Positions 25,068 through 33,146 of a stretch of DNA of 64,000 nucleotides are shown here, piece by piece (the first letter of the stretch is position 1; every line of letters starts with the position of its first letter). The position numbers and the translations under genes were made by a program. The notes under the pieces are model-generated. The model was given only the letters and a program-made list of their open reading frames with translations, was not told the DNA's origin and searched no databases. Origin of the DNA: Larkinella terrae (GTDB taxonomy: Bacteria > Bacteroidota > Bacteroidia > Cytophagales > Spirosomataceae); the NCBI RefSeq assembly GCF_009668025.1, contig NZ_WJXZ01000014.1, positions 1,335,097 through 1,399,096 of the forward strand. Direction: 5' to 3'.

Positions 25068-26426
25068 TTGTCTACTTCATCACTTTCATTTTCCCGTCAC
25101 GATTTTGGAACCGACTTTGTCTGGGGGGCGGCTACGGCGGCTTACCAGATTGAGGGAGCGCACCAGACCGACGGACGCGGGGCTTCCATTTGGGACACCT
25201 TTACGCACAGCAAACGCTGGGGGCAATTTCGTGATCATGGCGACGTAGCCTGTGATTTTTACCACCGCTACGAAGAAGATCTGGCGTTACTGAAGAGCAT
25301 GGGTTTCCGGGCTTTCCGGTTTTCACTTTCATGGTCCAGGATCTTGCCCGACGGAACCGGCCGGGTCAATGAACAGGGGCTGGCGTTTTACGACCGGCTG
25401 ATCGACACCTGTCTGGCAATGGGCATCGAACCCTGGGTGACGCTCTACCACTGGGATCTGCCGCAGGCGCTCGAAGCCAAAGGCGGCTGGACCAACCGGG
25501 CGGTTATTCGCTGGTTTTCAGAATACGTCGAGTGCTGCACCAAAGCGTTTGGGCATAAAGTGAAAAACTGGATGGTACTGAACGAACCGCTGGTTTTTAC
25601 GGCAGGCGGTTATTTTGCCGGTATTCACGCGCCCGGTCGGCGGGGGTTATGGAATTTTCTGCCTGCCGTCCACCATGCGGTTATTTGTCAGGGCGAAGGC
25701 GGTCGGATTATTCGCCGGAATGTGCCCAACGCCCGGATCGGTACCACGCTTTTTTGTGCACCCGTTGCACCGCATACGCATTCCGTTCGGGATTTTCAGG
25801 CCGTGGCCCGGATCGATGCGCTGGGCAACCGGCTTTTTATCGAACCCAGCCTGGGATTGGGCTACCCGGTTCGGGAAGCGCCCCTGTTGAAGCAACTGCT
25901 GGCGAAATACACCAGTCTGGGCGATTTGCAGCGGGCGGTTTTTGATTTCGATTTTATCGGGTTGCAGAATTATTTCCGGCTGGTGGTTCGGCATGACTGG
26001 TTTACGCCCTACGTCTGGGCGCGGGAAGTGAAGCCCAAACAGCGGAACGTGGCGGAAACCACGGCGATGGACTGGGAGGTGTTTCCGGAAGGAATCTATC
26101 AGGTAATTCGTCAGTTTTCGGCTTACGAAAAAGTGAAAGAAATCATTATTACGGAAAACGGAGCGGCTTTTCCGGATCACCTTCACAACGGCCAAGTCAA
26201 TGATCCCCAGCGGGTTGCATTTTACCAGAATTACCTCCGTCAGGTCTTGCGGGCCAAGCAGGAAGGCTTTCGGGTGGGCGGTTATTTTGCCTGGTCGCTG
26301 ATGGATAACTTTGAGTGGGCAGAGGGCTATCGGCCCCGTTTCGGACTGATTTATATCGACTATCCAACGCAGCAACGGATTGTGAAAGAGTCGGGTAACT
26401 GGTTTCGGGAGTTCCTGACCCGCTAA
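25068..26426 (+). CDS. GH1 family beta-glucosidase
   Basis: 452 residues if translation begins at the TTG at 25068 (LSTSSLSFSRHDFGTDFVWG). No in-frame ATG exists before residue 80 or so, and a TTG at 25014 is the only other option. A TACCTTTC element at 25032-25039 would put the transcript start between the two and favours 25068. GH1 signature parts: FVWGAATAAYQIEGA at the start, acid/base Glu173 in LNEPL, nucleophile Glu363 in ITENG and a C-terminal SLMDNFEWAEGY. No signal peptide, so it probably acts in the cytoplasm on imported beta-glucosides. The length is normal for the family. Confidence 0.93.
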   Translation: MSTSSLSFSRHDFGTDFVWGAATAAYQIEGAHQTDGRGASIWDTFTHSKRWGQFRDHGDVACDFYHRYEEDLALLKSMGFRAFRFSLSWSRILPDGTGRVNEQGLAFYDRLIDTCLAMGIEPWVTLYHWDLPQALEAKGGWTNRAVIRWFSEYVECCTKAFGHKVKNWMVLNEPLVFTAGGYFAGIHAPGRRGLWNFLPAVHHAVICQGEGGRIIRRNVPNARIGTTLFCAPVAPHTHSVRDFQAVARIDALGNRLFIEPSLGLGYPVREAPLLKQLLAKYTSLGDLQRAVFDFDFIGLQNYFRLVVRHDWFTPYVWAREVKPKQRNVAETTAMDWEVFPEGIYQVIRQFSAYEKVKEIIITENGAAFPDHLHNGQVNDPQRVAFYQNYLRQVLRAKQEGFRVGGYFAWSLMDNFEWAEGYRPRFGLIYIDYPTQQRIVKESGNWFREFLTR

Positions 26427-26938
26427 TCTAAAGGCATCCATTCGGGATCAGAAACCGGTTTCTTTATATTATTTCCCGGTTTCTGAAAAATAGTTTGGAA
26501 ATAATGGTGATAATGGCCCGTTGTGCTACTCTATAATGTTGAAAGACACGTGTTTTTCATCATAGGTTGGTAGAGCACAGGCTCCGGCGGTTTGTCGGAG
26601 TTTTGTGTTTTGGTACAAGTCATTGTCTTCCTGTTGTTTAAGTAAGAAAGCTTTGGACCGTTTGTGTAAATTAATCCGTTCGGATGTTGCAAATAGAAAA
26701 TTGGGTGGTAAATTTCCATGTTGTAAAAGTTCAAAAACAGTTTGGTCTGGCAGTATGCCCTTCATTCAAACCCTGATTTTAATCTAATTAATGACTAATT
26801 AAGGACGTTCGCTGGTGTTCCGGATAAACCCCGCCTGAGTGATTTCGTTTCGTTATCATCTTCTTTGGTCCCGGGAATTTGCTACCCGATCCGAAGAGAA
26901 TTTCAGGAAACCGGTCGGCACGTCAACTGATTTTTTTG
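26427..26938. other. 512-base gap with a terminator and a degenerate tRNA-like stretch
   Basis: The first 60 bases hold the GH1 terminator (26448-26486). The middle (about 26563-26625) has a stretch resembling parts of a tRNA: TTGGTAGAGCAC like a D-arm, then CGGTTTGTCGGAG and GGTACAAGTC like variable and T-arm pieces, without pairing arms or an acceptor stem. A 79-residue minus-strand frame (26526-26765) has no recognisable features and is probably not a gene. The last 150 bases are the AT-rich upstream region of the desaturase gene. Confidence 0.45.
26448..26486 (+). terminator. GH1 gene terminator
   Basis: Arms tcagaaaccgg (26448-26458) and ccggtttctga (26476-26486) pair perfectly over a T/A-rich 17-base loop, 21 bases after the GH1 stop, followed by aaaaa rather than a T run. 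Confidence 0.6.
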
Positions 26939-28036
26939 ATGCAAACACCCGTAAAATTTAGCAATACCAGTCGGTCGCAATTTTTCGCCACCGCCCGCAA
27001 ACGAGTTGATGCCTATTTCAAGGAAAACGGTATTTCGCCCAACGCCAACTTCGCCATGTGGTTTAAAACCATTTTCTTTCTGGGTGGCTACGGGCTTCTC
27101 TATGGCCTGATCATTTCCGACCTGTTCAATACCTGGACAATGCTGGGATTGGCCGTTTTGCTGGGCATATTTGCGGCTTTTATTGGCTTCAACGTATCGC
27201 ACGATGCCATTCACGGCGCGTTTTCGTCCCGAAGCTGGCTCAATAAACTGCTCGGGAGTAGCTTCTACTTCATTGGGGCCAACCCGTACGTCTGGAAAAT
27301 TTCGCACAATATCGTCCATCACACCTACACGAATATTTTCGGGCACGACGAGGATATCGACGTAGCACCGGGGCTGATCCGGCTGGAGGATGGCGAAGAT
27401 TACCGGCCCTGGCAGCGCTATCAGCACCTGTACGCCCTGCCGCTGTATTCGCTGACCTCGCTCTCCTGGGTTTTTCGGAAAGATTTTGTGAAATTTTTCC
27501 AGAAAAAAATCGGTCAGCACGCCAACCCGCGCCATCCCCGGCACGAATACGTTACCTTATTTGCAACTAAAGCAGCATACTATTTCTGCTTTCTGGTGCT
27601 GCCGTACCTGGTGCTGAATCTGGCCTGGTGGCAGGTTTTGCTGGGTTTTGTGGTCATGCATCTGGTGGAAGGGGCGCTCATCGCCATCGTTTTTCAACTG
27701 GCACACCTGGTGGAAGGGACCTCATTTCCGGTTCCGGTCAACGGCATGAGTATTCAGGAAGCCTGGGCGGTTCATCAACTGCGCACCACCGCTAATTTTG
27801 CTCCCCGCAGTAAAACGGCAGCTTTTTTCTGTGGTGGCTTAAACCGCCAGATCGAACACCACCTGTTTCCGAAGGTTTGCCACATTCATTATCCGGCGAT
27901 CACGGCCATTGTGCGGCAAACCGCTCAGGAATTTGAATTGCCGTACCTGGAAAACCGGTCGTTTCTTTCCGCCCTGCATTCGCATTACCGTATCCTGAAA
28001 CGGCAGGGCCGCGCTGAACTGGCTGAAGCAGCTTGA
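26939..28036 (+). CDS. Membrane fatty acid desaturase
   Basis: 365 residues from the ATG at 26939; a non-ATG extension to 26879 adds nothing conserved. Three histidine boxes bind the di-iron centre: HDAIH at 88-92, HNIVHH at 123-128 and QIEHH at about 304-308 (in NRQIEHHLFPKVCH). Hydrophobic pairs lie at about 45-85 and 205-245. The QxEHH third box and total length fit acyl-lipid front-end or delta-type desaturases, which introduce a double bond into membrane lipid acyl chains using O2 and electrons from ferredoxin or cytochrome b5-like donors. No cytochrome b5 domain is fused. The double-bond position cannot be read from sequence. It is closed by a perfect 17-bp palindrome. Confidence 0.92.
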   Translation: MQTPVKFSNTSRSQFFATARKRVDAYFKENGISPNANFAMWFKTIFFLGGYGLLYGLIISDLFNTWTMLGLAVLLGIFAAFIGFNVSHDAIHGAFSSRSWLNKLLGSSFYFIGANPYVWKISHNIVHHTYTNIFGHDEDIDVAPGLIRLEDGEDYRPWQRYQHLYALPLYSLTSLSWVFRKDFVKFFQKKIGQHANPRHPRHEYVTLFATKAAYYFCFLVLPYLVLNLAWWQVLLGFVVMHLVEGALIAIVFQLAHLVEGTSFPVPVNGMSIQEAWAVHQLRTTANFAPRSKTAAFFCGGLNRQIEHHLFPKVCHIHYPAITAIVRQTAQEFELPYLENRSFLSALHSHYRILKRQGRAELAEAA

Positions 28037-28044
28037 ACATGTAG

Positions 28045-28080
28045 ACACGTACCCACAGACTAAAGTCTGTGGGTACGTGT
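28045..28080. repeat. Perfect 17-bp palindrome with two-base loop
   Basis: The left arm 28045-28061 (acacgtacccacagact) and right arm 28064-28080 are exact complements around aa. It lies 8 bases after the desaturase stop and 54 bases before the next ATG. No T run follows (taataaaaacc), so it may be a dispersed palindrome rather than a classic terminator. Confidence 0.75.
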
Positions 28081-28134
28081 AATAAAAACCGGGTTTATTC
28101 GTCTTTGCAGGTAGATAACCTAATCGCCCTGCCA

Positions 28135-28851
28135 ATGAAATCCTGTCAGCTGCTTCCGATTTTTTTTCTCCTGTTTTTCCCGGCAATCTGTTTTGCGCAG
28201 CAGCCCGGTGGTTACCGCGTCATGGGCCACATTCAGGGCCTGCCCGATCAAACCAAGCTGTACCTGATCGACGGAGGAAAACGGAAAATCATTGACTCGG
28301 CGGTGGTTCGGCAGGAGCGGTTTGTCATGAACGGGCACATGGCCGAAACGGCGCATACCTACCTGTATGCCGGGAAGGGTAGCCTCAGCATGAAACTGGC
28401 GGATATTTTGCTGGACAACCGCTCCGTCAAGGTCGAAGGAACCAGACCGGTTTACGATAGCGTAACCATTCATGGCTCGGACATCGACCGGATTTGGAAG
28501 GAGTGGTGGAAAGAGGATCAACAGATTGGCTATCAGCGGTTTCGGATTAAGCAGGTCTTCGAGGCCCTGACGACAAAGAACGACACGGCCAACGCGAATC
28601 CCTTGAAAAAAATAATGGATGAAATGACTGCCGAACGGATCGATTTACTAAAATCCTACGTTCAGCAAAACCGCACTACCGCCGTTGGCGCTGCTCTGCC
28701 AACGCTTTGTACCTTAGGTAATTACCTGACAAAGGCGGATTATCTCGAAATGTATCAGACCTTAGCGCCAGCCTGGCAAAACTCCGGTTTCGGCCGGGAA
28801 ATTCTGGATCAGGCCGGGAAGAAAGGAAACCCGCTTCCATCAGCTAAATAG
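28135..28851 (+). CDS. Exported DUF4369-type protein without thioredoxin domain
   Basis: 238 residues from the ATG at 28135, with a signal peptide ending CFAQQ. The N-terminal domain (about 25-120) follows the DUF4369 pattern: YRVMGHIQGLPDQTKLYLID, then RFVMNGHM and NRSVKVEGTRPVYDSVTIHGS. In most proteins DUF4369 precedes a TlpA/AhpC redoxin, as in the 42671-43786 gene of this window. Here the protein ends after about 115 further helical residues and no CxxC redox centre is present. It may be a redoxin-free paralogue or a natural truncation. Its role is unknown, with probable periplasmic or outer-membrane location. The 3' end overlaps the small minus-strand gene by 12 bases. Confidence 0.75.
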   Translation: MKSCQLLPIFFLLFFPAICFAQQPGGYRVMGHIQGLPDQTKLYLIDGGKRKIIDSAVVRQERFVMNGHMAETAHTYLYAGKGSLSMKLADILLDNRSVKVEGTRPVYDSVTIHGSDIDRIWKEWWKEDQQIGYQRFRIKQVFEALTTKNDTANANPLKKIMDEMTAERIDLLKSYVQQNRTTAVGAALPTLCTLGNYLTKADYLEMYQTLAPAWQNSGFGREILDQAGKKGNPLPSAK

Positions 28852-29004
28852 CAACGTCAGCGCAATCATTACGAAGGTGAAAACCACCAGCCAGTCGGGA
28901 CGGTCGGGCTGCGGTTTTTTTTGCGACGGTTTTCCGAACTGGTTGTAATAACTGGCAAACCGGTTCGGCCTCGTCTGAATGTGGTTTTGGAATGGCAAAA
29001 TCAT
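28840..29004 (-). CDS. 54-residue tail-anchored small membrane protein
   Basis: A short frame from the ATG at 29004 to the TGA at 28840-28842, 54 residues. The N-terminal 37 residues are polar and basic (FQNHIQTRPNRFASYYNQFG, then SQKKPQPDRPDW), followed by one hydrophobic stretch VVFTFVMIALTLL near the C-terminus. This is a soluble head with a single C-terminal membrane anchor. The clear amphipathic layout, ATG start and tight fit between two genes support a real small protein. I recognise no family. It overlaps the convergent DUF4369 gene by 12 bases. Confidence 0.5.
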   Translation of the reverse strand: MILPFQNHIQTRPNRFASYYNQFGKPSQKKPQPDRPDWLVVFTFVMIALTLLFS

Positions 29005-29089
29005 GGTAATTTCAGGTTGTTTAACGACCCAAAATTGCCCGCCGATTCTTAAATCGGCCTGAATATCTGCTTAGAATTTACTTAGAGGG

Positions 29090-29536
29090 TCAATATTCGT
29101 ACGTTACCGTTTGCTGGAGGACAGGACCGCCATCCGGTTTAAACGAAACCAGCATAAGCCCTTTTTTGCTGGTTTTCTGGTAGTCCTGCTGTTGAGTCGA
29201 GGTCTTGTACGGAATGGGAGTTGTTTCAAAACCCAGCATCTTTTTTTTCAGCGAGCCTTGTCCAAACGTAAGCGGACGGAAACTGGCTTCTGTCAATGCC
29301 GTATCCAGTTCGGAAACCGTAAAAACTGAGTCCTTACTGGATATACCCTGAATTTCAATCAGTAGCAGCCCCGTAGCGCTGGTCGGTTTGTCGTCCTCAT
29401 CCACCAGCGCAACTGAAACCACCAGGCCATCGACTCCTTCTTTTCGTACTTCGACTTCCTTCAATAATTTGGGCGGATGGTCATTTTTGCAGCCCGCCAT
29501 GAGCAGCACGGCCAATACAAAACCAAGGGTTTTCAT
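29090..29536 (-). CDS. Unknown lipoprotein
   Basis: 148 residues. The lipobox LMAGC places the lipidated Cys at 16. The mature part begins KNDHPPKLLKEVEVRKEG and is predicted mainly beta (GLVVSVALVDEDDKPTSATG, LLLIEIQG), ending with strand QQTVTYEY. The phrase DEDDKPTSATG looks like the edge loop of a small Ig-like or carboxypeptidase-regulatory-like fold. No family is recognised. It stands alone on the minus strand downstream of the heparinase-like gene, separated by an inverted repeat, and is likely membrane-anchored in the periplasm or on the outer membrane. Confidence 0.7.
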   Translation of the reverse strand: MKTLGFVLAVLLMAGCKNDHPPKLLKEVEVRKEGVDGLVVSVALVDEDDKPTSATGLLLIEIQGISSKDSVFTVSELDTALTEASFRPLTFGQGSLKKKMLGFETTPIPYKTSTQQQDYQKTSKKGLMLVSFKPDGGPVLQQTVTYEY

Positions 29537-29590
29537 AGATCGGTAGGAAATAGTCCAATCTCATAACCCGCCGGACTGAAAATGGTTATT

Positions 29591-29700
29591 GGTTTACGAT
29601 TTATCGTTTTCGGTTTACGGTGGTTGATGCATTCCTATTTCGTTATTCGATATTTTAAGAATGAACGCGTCCGCCAACCGTAAACCAAAAACCGTAAACC
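29591..29700. repeat. Dispersed imperfect inverted repeat (copy 1)
   Basis: The left arm 29591-29634 (ggtttacg..., cggtttacgg, then tgatgcattc) faces the right arm 29663-29700 (gaacgcgtccgcc, then aaccgtaaacc). The central AT-rich part reads ttattcgatattttaagaa. A second copy at 61731-61850 has the same order of parts and a near-identical core. Both lie just past the 3' end of a gene, suggesting a mobile or terminator-like element. Confidence 0.65.
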
Positions 29701-31577
29701 TATTTCCCCCAAGCGCTCAGCGGTTTCACTTTTTCCCTGGCGGTTTTGGCGGCTTTTTCGGGGATGAGCAAAACCGTCAGGGCGGTTTTGGAATTGGCGG
29801 GGACTTTTATTTCGAAGCCCACCCGAATCGTGCCGGGGTTGGGCGCATCGTAAGTATGGGGGGGGGCGGTGGACCAGGTTTTTAGCTCAACGTTGGCCGG
29901 TTCCCGTACTTCCAGAATCAACTTTTTACCGTCTTTGGTCAGTTCCGCCCGGTTCTTGCCTACCAGTTTGACGTCGGCCGGAGTCAGCATCGTCCAGCGA
30001 ACGGCGGTTTCGGCGGGGGCGGTTTCCAGCTCATCCCGAACCACGACGTAGGCTTTGTTGACCAGCGCCACACCCCGCACGGCTTTCAATACCGATTGAT
30101 TGTAAATGGACGTCAGATCTGTAACGGCATTCATGAACGCGGGATTTTTCGATGAAGAGATAATCAGGGCATCTCCGGCGACTTGCTGCATTTTGTCGTT
30201 GATTGTCAATGTATTGTGGGTGTAATTGTTGTAGCGAAACACCTGCCACCGTTGCGAATCCTGCTTCTTGTTCCACAAATCGACGCCCTTGGATTCCAGC
30301 GATTCGTAGTCCTGCATCCCAAAATCCATCGCCCACCGAACGCCATCCGCATCCATCACGAACGATCCGGCGTCCATGTGGGCGTGGTTCATCGAGGGAC
30401 TTCCGCCCTTGACGCCCAGAAAAATAGCCGCCGGATCGGTCCAGGAAGAGCGCATCAGGGCCACCGGCGTTTTTCCGGCCCCCACCCACATCAATTCCTT
30501 CGGTTCTTTCATGGACGAGATACCAACGCCGGCACTCCACAGCATCACCGATGGCAGCAGCCGGTCTTTGACAAACCGGTTGGCACCGTCGTTCAGCAAA
30601 TGGTTGCGTTCAACCCACAGCAACGACGGATCTTTCAGTTTGTTGGAAAACCAGAACATGGCCGATTCCAATCCTCCAGCCAGACCTGAATCCGAATAAT
30701 TGAACGCATTGCCCGTTGGACCGGTCATGTTTTCCAGATACGCTGCGGTTTTCAGAAAACCGGATTGAGCCGCCAAGCCGTAATCGCTGCCGAATGCTTT
30801 TTCCAACGCACTGATCAGCATCACGTTGAAGCTCGTGCCGTAGCCCCAGTAGCTGTAGCCTTCGGGATAAGCACCGTCCGGTTTGTAATCGTTCATCGGT
30901 AAAACGACCGAGCTGATGGCCCGATTAATGATATTTCTGGCCAGTTGGGGTTGATCTTCGAAAATGGCGAGCGCCCCGTAGGCCATCCCGGCGTTACAAA
31001 CCTGATTCCAGTTATTGCTGACATTCAGCCAGTTATTGTACTTGGAATCAAGGGATGGTTCAATGCCATTTTTGAGAATAGCGGTTTTAATGATTTGCCG
31101 CGATTGCTCGGATAAACCGTAATACAGCCAGTCGTAACCGATCGCTACGGCCATGGTCATTTCGCCGACGTCCAGAAAGTGCGACGGATTCCAGTCGCTG
31201 AAACCGGAAATGGCAATCAGTTCCTTTTCGGCCCGGCGGAGGTAATTTTCCTGCTGGGTCATCCGCCAGGCGTAGGACAGAAAGAAAATCCGGCGCAACC
31301 CTTCCCGGGATTTACCGAGCAATCGTCGCCCGATCTGAATCCGCTCGATGGGCGGCTCACCCAGCAGTGCGTCGCATTCGGCCAGGATGATTCCGTGCAT
31401 TTTCTCCCACGTTTTATCCGACTCAACGGTCCGTTTGATGGCGGCTTCTTCGCCTTTGAGCAGCAGAATGCGCGGGTGATTGGGCAGGGAAACCTGGGTG
31501 CCGAGGTGATCCGTCTGCGCCGTTGCCGAAGCAGAAGTGAGCAACAGGACGGCCAGTAACTTCAGGACGGATTTCAT
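29700..31577 (-). CDS. Heparinase II/III family protein
   Basis: 625 residues with a signal peptide ending ATAQ. The N-terminal alpha/alpha toroid (about 45-380) has NNWNQVCNAGMAYGALAIF and DGAYPEGYSYWGYG, with the Tyr/Glu pattern of the family active site. The C-terminal beta part (about 390-620) carries the conserved NHAHMDAGSFVMDADG. Family knowledge: polysaccharide lyases acting on uronic-acid-containing chains such as heparin, heparan, alginate or related glycans, located in the periplasm of Bacteroidota. The substrate is not predictable. It is divergent from the Gfo/Idh/MocA gene and may be part of the same catabolic locus. Confidence 0.87.
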   Translation of the reverse strand: MKSVLKLLAVLLLTSASATAQTDHLGTQVSLPNHPRILLLKGEEAAIKRTVESDKTWEKMHGIILAECDALLGEPPIERIQIGRRLLGKSREGLRRIFFLSYAWRMTQQENYLRRAEKELIAISGFSDWNPSHFLDVGEMTMAVAIGYDWLYYGLSEQSRQIIKTAILKNGIEPSLDSKYNNWLNVSNNWNQVCNAGMAYGALAIFEDQPQLARNIINRAISSVVLPMNDYKPDGAYPEGYSYWGYGTSFNVMLISALEKAFGSDYGLAAQSGFLKTAAYLENMTGPTGNAFNYSDSGLAGGLESAMFWFSNKLKDPSLLWVERNHLLNDGANRFVKDRLLPSVMLWSAGVGISSMKEPKELMWVGAGKTPVALMRSSWTDPAAIFLGVKGGSPSMNHAHMDAGSFVMDADGVRWAMDFGMQDYESLESKGVDLWNKKQDSQRWQVFRYNNYTHNTLTINDKMQQVAGDALIISSSKNPAFMNAVTDLTSIYNQSVLKAVRGVALVNKAYVVVRDELETAPAETAVRWTMLTPADVKLVGKNRAELTKDGKKLILEVREPANVELKTWSTAPPHTYDAPNPGTIRVGFEIKVPANSKTALTVLLIPEKAAKTAREKVKPLSAWGK

Positions 31578-31683
31578 AATAAGTAGAATTGGGAGGGAGT
31601 TTCGTTTTTAGTAGCATAAACCGGTTTCAGCGGCTGGTCTACCCGTTTCGCCGGACCGGTTTTTAAAAGAAATTTTTGCGAAG

Positions 31684-31712
31684 TTGGTAGTTTTTTAACG
31701 TTTATACCTTTA
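31684..31712 (+). promoter_or_regulatory. Candidate promoter of the Gfo/Idh/MocA operon
   Basis: TTG (31684-31686), an 18-base spacer and TACCTTTA (31705-31712, one mismatch to TAnnTTTG). The spacing fits the Bacteroidota -33/-7 arrangement. The transcript would start near 31719, about 57 bases before the ATG at 31776. Confidence 0.5.
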
Positions 31713-31775
31713 TGTAAAAGGTACATAATAACAAATCTAAAACCCCGGCGTCTACCGTCCGAAACCTTCAATTAA

Positions 31776-33146
31776 ATGGATCTTCTTAACATCAATCGAC
31801 GTCGATTTCTGCAAGGCGCCACGGCGTCGCTCGCTCTTTCCACGCTGGGAGCTTACGGAATGGATATGCCCTACCAGGGAAAAACCTGGCGGGTGGCGCT
31901 GATCGGTACCGGCTGGTACGGAAAAAGCGATTTATTCCGTCTGATTCAGGTAGCTCCCGTCGAAGTGATAGCCCTCTGCGACGTGGATAAAAACCAGCTG
32001 GACGCGGCCGCCAAGCTCGTTAGTCAGCGGCAAAAATCCGGCAAAACGCCCAAGCTTTACGGCGATTACCGGAAGTTGCTGGCTGAAAATCAGTTAGATA
32101 TCGTGCTGATCGGGACGCCCGACCACTGGCACGCACTTCAGGCGATTGACGCCGTTAAAGCGGGAGCGAACGTTTATGTGCAGAAACCGATCAGCGTCGA
32201 TGTCATGGAAGGCGAAGCCATGGTGGCTGCAGCCCGGAAATACAATAAAGTGGTGCAGGTCGGGACGCAGCGCAAAAGTACGCCCCACCTGATCGAAGCC
32301 AAGAAAAACATTGTGGACGCCGGTTTGCTGGGGAAAGTGTCGCACGTCGAAATGTGCTGCTACATTCACATGCGGGCCAATGGTAATCCGCCGACGCAGC
32401 CCGTTCCGGCTTTTCTGGATTATGAAATGTGGACCGGACCGGCACCGCTGCGACCGTACGATGGCTTGCCCCACATCCGCTGGTGGCGGACCTTTAAAGA
32501 ATATGGCAACGGGATTATGGGCGACATGTGTATCCACATGTTCGACACCGTTCGCTGGATGCTGAAGCTCGGCTGGCCGACCAAAATCAGCTCGGAAGGC
32601 GGTATTTACGTCCAGAAGGAAGGCAAATCCAATATTTCCGATACGCAATCGGCGGTTTTTGAATACCCTGAACTGAACTGCGTGTGGCAGCATCGCACCT
32701 GGGGCTCGCCCAACAACCCGGCTTATCCGTGGTCATTTACGCTGTACGGAGACAAAGGAACGCTGTGGGCCAGCACCATGCAATACGACTTTATTCCGCA
32801 GGCCAAAGACGGCGAGAAAATCCATAAGGATGTCGTTTACGAAAAAGAAAAATACCCGGAAGACAACACCGAGGAACGTATTGAGCTGAATGCGGCCCCG
32901 GCAACCCGGCTGCACATGCTCGACTTCCTGGCCGCCATCGAGAAGAAGAGCCGCCCGGTGGCCGATATTGAGGAAGGTCATATTTCAACCGCGAGTTGCT
33001 TGCTGGCTAACCTTTCGATGGACCTCAAGCGCCCCATGGTTTATGATCCGCAGAAACGGGAGGTCGTTGGCGACAAGGAAGCAACTGCCATGCTGGCCCG
33101 GAAATACCGGAGTCCCTGGGTTCACCCTGATCCGAAGAAAGTATAG
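31776..33146 (+). CDS. Tat-exported Gfo/Idh/MocA family oxidoreductase
   Basis: 456 residues. The start has a Tat signal (NINRRRFLQGATASLALSTLG). The NAD(P)-binding Rossmann domain follows (about 35-160): VALIGTGWYGKSDL with the glycine loop, LIGTPDHWHALQAIDAVKAG and VYVQKPISVDV, where QKP replaces the usual EKP. The C-terminal dehydrogenase domain has WWRTFKEYGNGIMGDMCIH. Family role: NAD(P)-linked oxidation or epimerisation of sugars, here with export of the folded enzyme together with its cofactor. The stop codon is directly followed by the ATG of the next gene, so the two are surely co-transcribed. Proximity of a DUF1080 gene suggests 3-keto-glycoside chemistry. Confidence 0.9.
   Translation: MDLLNINRRRFLQGATASLALSTLGAYGMDMPYQGKTWRVALIGTGWYGKSDLFRLIQVAPVEVIALCDVDKNQLDAAAKLVSQRQKSGKTPKLYGDYRKLLAENQLDIVLIGTPDHWHALQAIDAVKAGANVYVQKPISVDVMEGEAMVAAARKYNKVVQVGTQRKSTPHLIEAKKNIVDAGLLGKVSHVEMCCYIHMRANGNPPTQPVPAFLDYEMWTGPAPLRPYDGLPHIRWWRTFKEYGNGIMGDMCIHMFDTVRWMLKLGWPTKISSEGGIYVQKEGKSNISDTQSAVFEYPELNCVWQHRTWGSPNNPAYPWSFTLYGDKGTLWASTMQYDFIPQAKDGEKIHKDVVYEKEKYPEDNTEERIELNAAPATRLHMLDFLAAIEKKSRPVADIEEGHISTASCLLANLSMDLKRPMVYDPQKREVVGDKEATAMLARKYRSPWVHPDPKKV

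Noticed and set aside
26526-26765. 79-residue minus-strand frame in the GH1-desaturase gap
   Set aside because: No signal, motif or protein-like segment pattern; it crosses the tRNA-like stretch and has AT-driven composition. Treated as spurious.
29090-31577. Possible CRISPR or tandem array in the repeat at 29591-29700
   Set aside because: The repeated words are arms of an inverted repeat, not regularly spaced direct repeats, and no cas genes are present.
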